From contig DBYO01000001.1 in NCBI GenBank assembly GCA_002310235.1, positions 1 to 64,000 on the forward strand: 64,000 bases of DNA, read 5' to 3'. Source of the stretch: Bacteroidales bacterium UBA1184. GTDB lineage: Bacteria; Bacteroidota; Bacteroidia; Bacteroidales; ML635J-15. Positions 59,164 to 64,000 of this stretch are shown piece by piece (positions within the stretch are counted from its first letter, which is position 1; every line of letters begins with the position of its first letter). The notes under the pieces were generated by a model that saw only the letters and a program-made list of their open reading frames with translations, was not told the origin of the DNA and searched no databases. A program made the position numbers and the translations under genes.

Positions 59164-59919
59164 ATGGAGAAACTGATTTACAGACATACTGATGTGGAAA
59201 GACTTGAAATATTGAGGTCTTTCGATTCTTATCTACGTGAAAATCCACTGGGAGAAGATTGTTTGTTTGCTGAATATCAAGCTAATATAACAGAAGAAAA
59301 TCTTTCTGTTTTCGAGAAATTTAGAACTTATAAGGAATGCTTGAGACAGCAGGAAGAGGCTTTCAACAACAATTACAACAATCTTTTCAGTAAGGCAAAA
59401 ACTTTCGTTGTTCACTATTACATGTCGATGCACATGGCTATCGAACGTGGAGAATTGCCTGTTGACATCACCTCGTGGTATGGTCTTCAGTATCCGTTTT
59501 CAATCCCCAATCCGCGCAATGGAGAAGAACTTCTAGAAGTGGCAGCTCATTTGTTCGAATGCGATTCAAACCGTGTCGCAAATGGCGGTCGTCTGCTGAC
59601 AAATCCTAATATCTCGTCTGTAAAAATTTGGAACGAAAAATTCGAAGAAATACATAAGGAACGCAATTACCGTCAGAATCTCAACAAGGCAGAAGTTGAA
59701 AATATCGATTATATTCGCGACACCACCGACAAACTCATTGTTGAAGTTTTTGAAGCGGCTTGCGAAAGATACGCCGACCTTGAGTTCGAAGACCGCCTGA
59801 AACTTATGAACGAACTAGGTTTCAATATTCAGCAGGTTGTACGCAAACCTCGTCTGCACAAGCAGGAGGAGCTGGCTATGAAAAAAGCCGAGGCCCAGCT
59901 TCAAATACCTCTATTCTAA
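59164..59919 (+). CDS. Conserved-looking cytoplasmic protein of unknown function (251 residues)
   Basis: From MEKLIYRHTDVERLEILRSFDSYLRENP, a mostly helical, charged, soluble protein. No signal peptide, membrane helix or recognised motif. Notable segments: KAKTFVVHYYMSMHMAIERGELPVDITSWYGLQYPFSIPNP and VANGGRLLTNPNISSVKIWNEKFEEIHKER. These look structured rather than low-complexity. Start 59164 is chosen because it follows the -7 box; the extra upstream codons (FRLIFVVFMKYIFVRFYRF) would add a hydrophobic stretch that is AT-rich, promoter-containing and unlikely to be translated. Three bases separate it from aroK, so the two are co-transcribed. Confidence 0.75.
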   Translation: MEKLIYRHTDVERLEILRSFDSYLRENPLGEDCLFAEYQANITEENLSVFEKFRTYKECLRQQEEAFNNNYNNLFSKAKTFVVHYYMSMHMAIERGELPVDITSWYGLQYPFSIPNPRNGEELLEVAAHLFECDSNRVANGGRLLTNPNISSVKIWNEKFEEIHKERNYRQNLNKAEVENIDYIRDTTDKLIVEVFEAACERYADLEFEDRLKLMNELGFNIQQVVRKPRLHKQEELAMKKAEAQLQIPLF

Positions 59920-59922
59920 CAG

Positions 59923-60444
59923 ATGAGAATTTTTCTCGTTGGCTTTATGGGTGCCGGTAAGTCGGTTATTGGACGACGTCTGGCCAAATCTCTAAATCTT
60001 TCATTCTACGACCTTGATGCCGAGATAGAATCCCATTATCGTATGACGGTGTCGTCAATATTCAAGAAATATGACGAAGCTTGTTTTCGGAAACTTGAGC
60101 ACCAAACATTATTGTCTTTTTCTGACAAGGATGATTTTGTAATGTCGTGCGGCGGAGGTACTCCATGTTTTTGCGAAAATATGGAACAAATGAATGCTTT
60201 AGGCGTTACAATATACATAAAACTTACAGCTAGTGAACTCGCCGACAGAATTGCTAATTCGGTAAAGAAACGTCCGCTTACCGAAGGAAAGTCGGATGAA
60301 GAACTTGCAAGCTATGTTAGAGAGATGCTCAATGTTCGTGAGCCTTTCTATTCGAAAGCACAAATTACCGTTGATGGTTCGGAAACAGATAAGGATGGGG
60401 TGGTAGAAAAGATTGTACAAAGTCTAAATAATAAAAAAATATAA
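59923..60444 (+). CDS. aroK: Shikimate kinase
   Basis: A 173-residue P-loop enzyme that phosphorylates shikimate in aromatic amino-acid synthesis. The start is MRIFLVGFMGAGKSVIGRRLA (Walker A GFMGAGKS). FYDLDAEIESHYRMTVSSIF holds the shikimate-binding Asp. FRKLEHQTLLSF and VMSCGGGTPC are the substrate and GGG motifs, and KKRPLTEGKSDEELASYV the lid. It follows the unknown 251-residue gene at 3 bp. Confidence 0.96.
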   Translation: MRIFLVGFMGAGKSVIGRRLAKSLNLSFYDLDAEIESHYRMTVSSIFKKYDEACFRKLEHQTLLSFSDKDDFVMSCGGGTPCFCENMEQMNALGVTIYIKLTASELADRIANSVKKRPLTEGKSDEELASYVREMLNVREPFYSKAQITVDGSETDKDGVVEKIVQSLNNKKI

Positions 60445-60455
60445 AACTCATAGCC

Positions 60456-60486
60456 ATTGCGCCAATCAAAAAAATGGTTACCTTTG
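60456..60486 (+). promoter_or_regulatory. Promoter of the SPFH protein gene
   Basis: ATTG (near TTTG) at 60456-60459 and TACCTTTG at 60479-60486, spacer 19 bp, ending 25 bp before the start codon. Confidence 0.55.
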
Positions 60487-60511
60487 AGGAAAATTTTAAA
60501 CTCAAAAAGCT

Positions 60512-61384
60512 ATGAAAGTTTTGATAATTGTTATTGTTGCAACCTTCGTTGTTATATTATTCTTGTGCGGCTTCAAGGTTGTTCGTCCTACTCATAGGGC
60601 ACTGGTCGAAAGACTTGGTAAGTATCATCATTTTGCAAATCCTGGCTTGCATTGGATTATTCCTATTATCGATCGTATATATCGTGTAAACGTTACCGAG
60701 CAGATGGTTGATGCCGACCCCCAGGAAATCATTACCAATGATAACCTAAATGCTACTGTCGATGCTCAGATTTATTTCCGCGTGCGTGAAGACGAGCAGA
60801 GTGTCAAGAATTCGCAGTACAACGTTTACAACTACCAGGTACAGATTGTGAACCTTGCTCGTACAACTTTGCGTAATATCATTGGTACGCTTACTCTGAA
60901 ATCGGCAAATAGCGAGCGTGGACGTATCAACACCGAGCTGCACCAGATTTTGTCGGAAGAAACCACAGACTGGGGCATATCTATTGTACGTGCAGAATTG
61001 AAGCAGATTGATCCGCCGCAGGACGTTCAGGCAACCATGAACAAGGTCGTAAAGGCTGAAAATGAGAAGATTGCCGCTATTGACTACGCTACAGCTGCAG
61101 AAACTGAGGCGGATGGTGTAAAGCGTGCTAAAATTAAGGAGGCTGAAGGTTTCCGTCAGGCAAAGATTTTGAGCGCTGAAGGTGAGGCCGAAGCTATCAG
61201 GCTTGTAAACGAAGCTGCAGAAAAGTATTTCATTGGCAATGCACAGATTCTTAGAAAGATTGAGGCTGTTGAGAACTCATTAAAGAATAATGCAAAGATT
61301 GTCGTTCCGTCCGATTCCGACCTTGTAAACGTAATTGGCGAAATGGCAGGCGTATTGCCTTTGGAAAAGAAAGAGAAGAAGTAG
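60512..61384 (+). CDS. SPFH/Band 7 membrane protein (stomatin/paraslipin type)
   Basis: A 290-residue protein with one N-terminal membrane helix (about 3-22) and a cytoplasm- or periplasm-facing SPFH domain: FKVVRPTHRALVERLGKYHHFANPGLHWIIPIID, then the coiled-coil region (EKIAAIDYATAAETEADGVKRAKIKEAEGFRQAKILSAEGEAEAIRLV). Such proteins assemble into large rings in membrane microdomains and often modulate FtsH-like or NfeD-linked proteases. No nfeD is adjacent. Own promoter and bidirectional terminator indicate a monocistronic unit. Confidence 0.93.
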   Translation: MKVLIIVIVATFVVILFLCGFKVVRPTHRALVERLGKYHHFANPGLHWIIPIIDRIYRVNVTEQMVDADPQEIITNDNLNATVDAQIYFRVREDEQSVKNSQYNVYNYQVQIVNLARTTLRNIIGTLTLKSANSERGRINTELHQILSEETTDWGISIVRAELKQIDPPQDVQATMNKVVKAENEKIAAIDYATAAETEADGVKRAKIKEAEGFRQAKILSAEGEAEAIRLVNEAAEKYFIGNAQILRKIEAVENSLKNNAKIVVPSDSDLVNVIGEMAGVLPLEKKEKK

Positions 61385-61403
61385 TAGTGGATGCTATCGA
61401 TAC

Positions 61404-61434
61404 AAAAAAAGCCCGGCAGAAGTCGGGCTTTTTT
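61404..61434. terminator. Bidirectional terminator between SPFH and OmpA-like genes
   Basis: Stem A6-GCCCG (61405-61415) / CGGGC-T6 (61424-61434) with 8-nt loop, with T-runs on both strands between convergent genes. Confidence 0.93.
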
Positions 61435-61453
61435 ATATTGTCATGTCAGCAAA

Positions 61454-62548
61454 TTATCTTGTAAGTTCGTATAGAACGTCAAGTTTCGGAGTAAGTATTA
61501 TTTCTGTTCTTCTGTTCTTTGCGCGAGCTTCGGCTGTCTTGGCGGTATCTACTGGTAGATAGCAGCTGCGTCCCGATGCAATCAAGCGAACTGGGTCTAT
61601 TTTTGAGTTTGAAAGTATTATTTTTACAATTGATGTTGCACGCTTGGTACTTAAGTCCCAGTTGTCTTGAATGTTGCCGTTGCCGCTGTATGCAAGGTCG
61701 TCGGTGTGTCCTTCGATTGTGATGTTTACGTCCTGGTTGTTTTCGAGAACTGCAGCTAGTTTCTTGAGTGCTTCCTGTCCTTTTGGGTCAACATCCCACT
61801 TGCCCGACTTGAAAAGCAGCTTTTCGTCTAGAGAAACATAAACCTTGCCTTCTTTCTGGGTTACCGAAAGTCCGTTGCCTTCAAATCCTGAAAGGGCTTC
61901 CGAAACTTTGGTTCTTAAAGCGTTCATTGCCGAATCCTTAGCATTTAGGATAGCCTGCAGTTCTGCAACTTTGGCATTCTTTGAATCGAGCTCAGTGTTT
62001 TTGTGGCTCAATTCGTTGCGTTGAGACTCAAGCATTGCGTTCTTTTCGTTCAGTTCGCGTTCTTTCTGCTCGTTGAGAGTCTTCAATGCTTCAAGGCTGG
62101 CTCTCTCTTTCATGAGGTTGCCTTCGAGTTCCCTTAAGGCGTCTTCCTTGACTTGGAGTTCGTCACGGGTTTTCTGAAGCATTGCCATTGCTTTCTGTTG
62201 TTCTGCATCGGCTCCGGCACGCAATTTTTCTTGGTTTTCAAGGAGTTGTTTGTACAATTCGCTTATCTTGTCGTACTGCATTGTGAGTATTCTGTTGGTA
62301 TTGCTCTTCATGGCTGTGTCGGCGACAAGACCAGCAAGTTCCCTCTCGTACCTGGATATTGTAGCTTTTAATTCGTTGTTGGCCGTCGTTAGGCTTTCGT
62401 TCTGCTTGTTCAAGTTAGCACGTTCTCTTTCGCATGCTTCGTTGGCCGCTTTTACGTCTTCGAACTTGCGAGCCGGTACACACGAGAAGAGTATTCCTGA
62501 AATAACTGATGAAAATACCACCAACTTTATCAATGAATGTAATTTCAT
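61454..62548 (-). CDS. OmpA-family lipoprotein with long coiled coil
   Basis: A 364-residue envelope lipoprotein: signal MKLHSLIKLVVFSSVISGILFSC (lipidated Cys23), a coiled-coil rod (about 35-225, heptad-rich with repeated ELNEKN/ALREL/KNTEL segments), then a C-terminal OmpA domain that binds peptidoglycan (LLFKSGKWDVDPKGQEAL, TIEGHTDDLAY, NWDLSTKRATSIVKII, NRRTEIIL). Predicted to tether the outer membrane to the murein, Pal-like but with a long spacer. Start 62548 (MKLHSL) is preferred over an upstream Met since it follows the promoter and starts the signal peptide. Terminator shared with the SPFH gene. Confidence 0.92.
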   Translation of the reverse strand: MKLHSLIKLVVFSSVISGILFSCVPARKFEDVKAANEACERERANLNKQNESLTTANNELKATISRYERELAGLVADTAMKSNTNRILTMQYDKISELYKQLLENQEKLRAGADAEQQKAMAMLQKTRDELQVKEDALRELEGNLMKERASLEALKTLNEQKERELNEKNAMLESQRNELSHKNTELDSKNAKVAELQAILNAKDSAMNALRTKVSEALSGFEGNGLSVTQKEGKVYVSLDEKLLFKSGKWDVDPKGQEALKKLAAVLENNQDVNITIEGHTDDLAYSGNGNIQDNWDLSTKRATSIVKIILSNSKIDPVRLIASGRSCYLPVDTAKTAEARAKNRRTEIILTPKLDVLYELTR

Positions 62549-62573
62549 GGCAAAATAATTTAAATACAAATTG

Positions 62574-62581
62574 CAAATATA
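62574..62581 (-). promoter_or_regulatory. -7 promoter box of the OmpA-like lipoprotein gene
   Basis: TATATTTG on the minus strand, 25 bp upstream of the start codon. Confidence 0.5.
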
Positions 62582-62672
62582 TGATTCTTTGTCTTGGACA
62601 GGATTTTGATGATAGTTTATTTATTTACATTATTATGTTAATATTTCATTTTTAATGAAGTTATATTTTTTG

Positions 62673-62680
62673 TAACTTTG
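62673..62680 (+). promoter_or_regulatory. -7 promoter box of dxs
   Basis: TAACTTTG, 46 bp before the dxs start codon at 62727; -33 box not clear. Confidence 0.5.
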
Positions 62681-62726
62681 CCACCTAGTATTTTTTGTTA
62701 ATAGGTAGTGTTTATAAAAAAACGGC

Positions 62727-64000
62727 ATGTCGTATAAGTTTTTAGATGAAATAGATTCTCCAACCGACTTAAAGTCTTTGGATGTGGTAGATTTGCCGTT
62801 AGTATGCGAAGAACTGAGGAGGTTTATTATTGAGTCTGAGGCAGTTAACCCTGCTCATTTTGGTGCCAATCTTGGTGTTATAGAGCTTACTGTTGCTTTG
62901 CATTATGTTTTTGACGTGCCCAACGACAACCTAATTTGGGATGTTGGACATCAGGCATACGGACATAAAATACTCACTGGTCGACGCAATGTGTTTAATA
63001 CTAACAGAAAATACAAAGGAATAAGTGGCTTTCCGACACCTGCAGAAAGTAAATTCGATAGTTTTGGGGTGGGACATTCGTCAACAAGTATTTCTGCTGC
63101 ATTGGGAATGGCGGTGGCCGCTAAAATGCGCGGAAGCGACGAACGTACAATAGCTGTCATTGGCGATGGAGCTCTTTCTGGAGGAGAGGCATTTGAGGCT
63201 CTCAATAATGCAGCTGTTAGCAATCCTAATCTTCTTATTGTCCTTAACGACAATAAGATAGCTATTGATGAAACCCCAGGTTCTCTTCGCGAGTACCTTA
63301 CCGATATAGCAACCTCTAAGACTTATAACAAGGTTAAGAATGATGTGTGGCGCTTACTTGGTAAGGTCGGTCCCGATATTAGGCATTTTACCCAGCGTAT
63401 CGACAATGCAGTGAAGTCTGTGATGATGAAGCAGGGCAATTTGTTCGAATCTATGGGCATAAGATATTTCGGACCTGTTGACGGACACGATGTAATATCG
63501 CTTGTGCGCCTGTTCGAAGACCTTAAAAATCTCGGGGGGGTAAAGTTGTTGCATCTTATTACGCAAAAGGGCAGGGGATTTAAACCTGCCGAGGACGATC
63601 CACAGCGTTGGCATGCAGCACCTGGCAAATTCGACGTTGCTACTGGCGAGGTTATTGCCGATACGGAAGATCCAATGTGTCCTCAGAAATTTCAGGATGT
63701 TTTTGGTGATGCTGTTTTGGAGCTTGCGCGCAACAATCCAAATATAATTGCCATATCACCGGCAATGGTGTCGGGTAGCGGACTTGTGAAGATGTTTGAA
63801 GAGTTCCCCGACAGAAGTTTCGACGTGGGAATATCGGAACAGCATGCTGTGACTTTCGCTGCAGGTATGGCAATAAAAGGTATGGTTCCTTATTGTTGCA
63901 TATACAGCACATTCTCTCAGCGCGCGTTCGACCAGATTGTGCATGATGTTGCTTTGCAGAAATTGCATGTAGTGCTTTGCCTCGACCGCGCAGGTCTTGT
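62727..64000 (+). CDS. dxs: 1-deoxy-D-xylulose-5-phosphate synthase, N-terminal part (3' truncated by window edge)
   Basis: The first 424 codons of the thiamine-diphosphate enzyme that makes DXP from pyruvate and glyceraldehyde 3-phosphate, the entry to the MEP isoprenoid pathway. The frame from ATG 62727 (MSYKFLDEIDSPTDLKSL) has no stop to the window end. Diagnostic segments: NPAHFGANLGVIELTVALHY, WDVGHQAYGHKILTGR, GFPTPAESKFDSFGVGHSSTS, the ThDP/Mg site GDGALSGGEAFEALNNAA...NDN, and, in the second domain, DVGISEQHAVTFAAGMA. It ends in FDQIVHDVALQKLHVVLCLDRAGL, with about one third of the protein (including the transketolase C-domain) outside. A run of G (GGGGGGG at 63534-63540) lies within the reading frame. 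Confidence 0.97.
   Translation, partial: MSYKFLDEIDSPTDLKSLDVVDLPLVCEELRRFIIESEAVNPAHFGANLGVIELTVALHYVFDVPNDNLIWDVGHQAYGHKILTGRRNVFNTNRKYKGISGFPTPAESKFDSFGVGHSSTSISAALGMAVAAKMRGSDERTIAVIGDGALSGGEAFEALNNAAVSNPNLLIVLNDNKIAIDETPGSLREYLTDIATSKTYNKVKNDVWRLLGKVGPDIRHFTQRIDNAVKSVMMKQGNLFESMGIRYFGPVDGHDVISLVRLFEDLKNLGGVKLLHLITQKGRGFKPAEDDPQRWHAAPGKFDVATGEVIADTEDPMCPQKFQDVFGDAVLELARNNPNIIAISPAMVSGSGLVKMFEEFPDRSFDVGISEQHAVTFAAGMAIKGMVPYCCIYSTFSQRAFDQIVHDVALQKLHVVLCLDRAGL

Overview
The window is a stretch of chromosome from a member of the Bacteroidota, probably order Bacteroidales. The evidence is: two proteins with type IX secretion (T9SS) C-terminal sorting domains; Bacteroidota-type families (DUF3467 behind rpoC, DUF6029, Omp28-like lipoprotein, C_GCAxxG_C_C protein); and about twenty promoter -7 boxes of the form TAnnTTTG, the Bacteroidota housekeeping signature, placed just upstream of genes. 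Ribosome-binding sites are weak or absent and starts sit behind A-rich leaders, which also fits. The species cannot be named from this sequence. I see no rRNA, CRISPR array, insertion sequence, integrase or phage gene. No conventional DNA-binding transcription factor is recognisable either.

Layout. 1-3220: the 3' end of rpoC with a DUF3467 gene and a strong terminator. 3412-16720: one giant secreted mosaic protein (4373 residues: FN3, GEVED, Big_2 and several unnamed repeat modules, with a T9SS tail). 16828-22565, mostly minus strand: bifunctional ftcD, then DUF177-rpmF-plsX, then a SAM-hydrolase-like gene with a histidine kinase. 22641-29633: PhoH-like ATPase, threonine aldolase, tsaB-rluA type synthase, UDP-glucuronate decarboxylase, mpl and a C_GCAxxG_C_C protein. 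29724-33712: a small T9SS cargo, a TlpA-like thioredoxin, DUF6029 and an Omp28-like lipoprotein. 33915-37536: dnaB, dCMP deaminase and an S41 protease. 37561-40586, minus strand: ftsE, P4-type acid phosphatase and a polytopic membrane protein. 40796-45758: a very large TPR protein and an outer-membrane barrel. 45915-45987: initiator tRNA-Met. 46165-53043: Na/Pi cotransporter followed by a five-gene signalling operon. 53358-58829, minus strand: membrane protein; TPR-ribD-CPBP protease; pyrH-frr. 59164-64000: an unknown protein with shikimate kinase, an SPFH protein, an OmpA-like lipoprotein (minus strand) and the 5' two-thirds of dxs.

The most unusual block is 47886-53043. It encodes an RsbW-like anti-sigma kinase, a dCache-HAMP-PP2C (RsbU-like) phosphatase, an RsbV-like STAS antagonist, a RelA/SpoT-type alarmone synthetase domain protein and a fusion of a SpoT/MESH1-type HD hydrolase with an aminoglycoside-phosphotransferase-like kinase. 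Gaps are only 6-21 bp, and no sigma factor is adjacent. I infer a stress-sensing partner switch physically coupled to (p)ppGpp-type nucleotide turnover.

Other points of interest are the modular structure of the giant T9SS protein, three families of dispersed intergenic repeats (one palindromic copy lies inside the ftsE reading frame), and a complex inverted repeat between mpl and its divergent neighbour.
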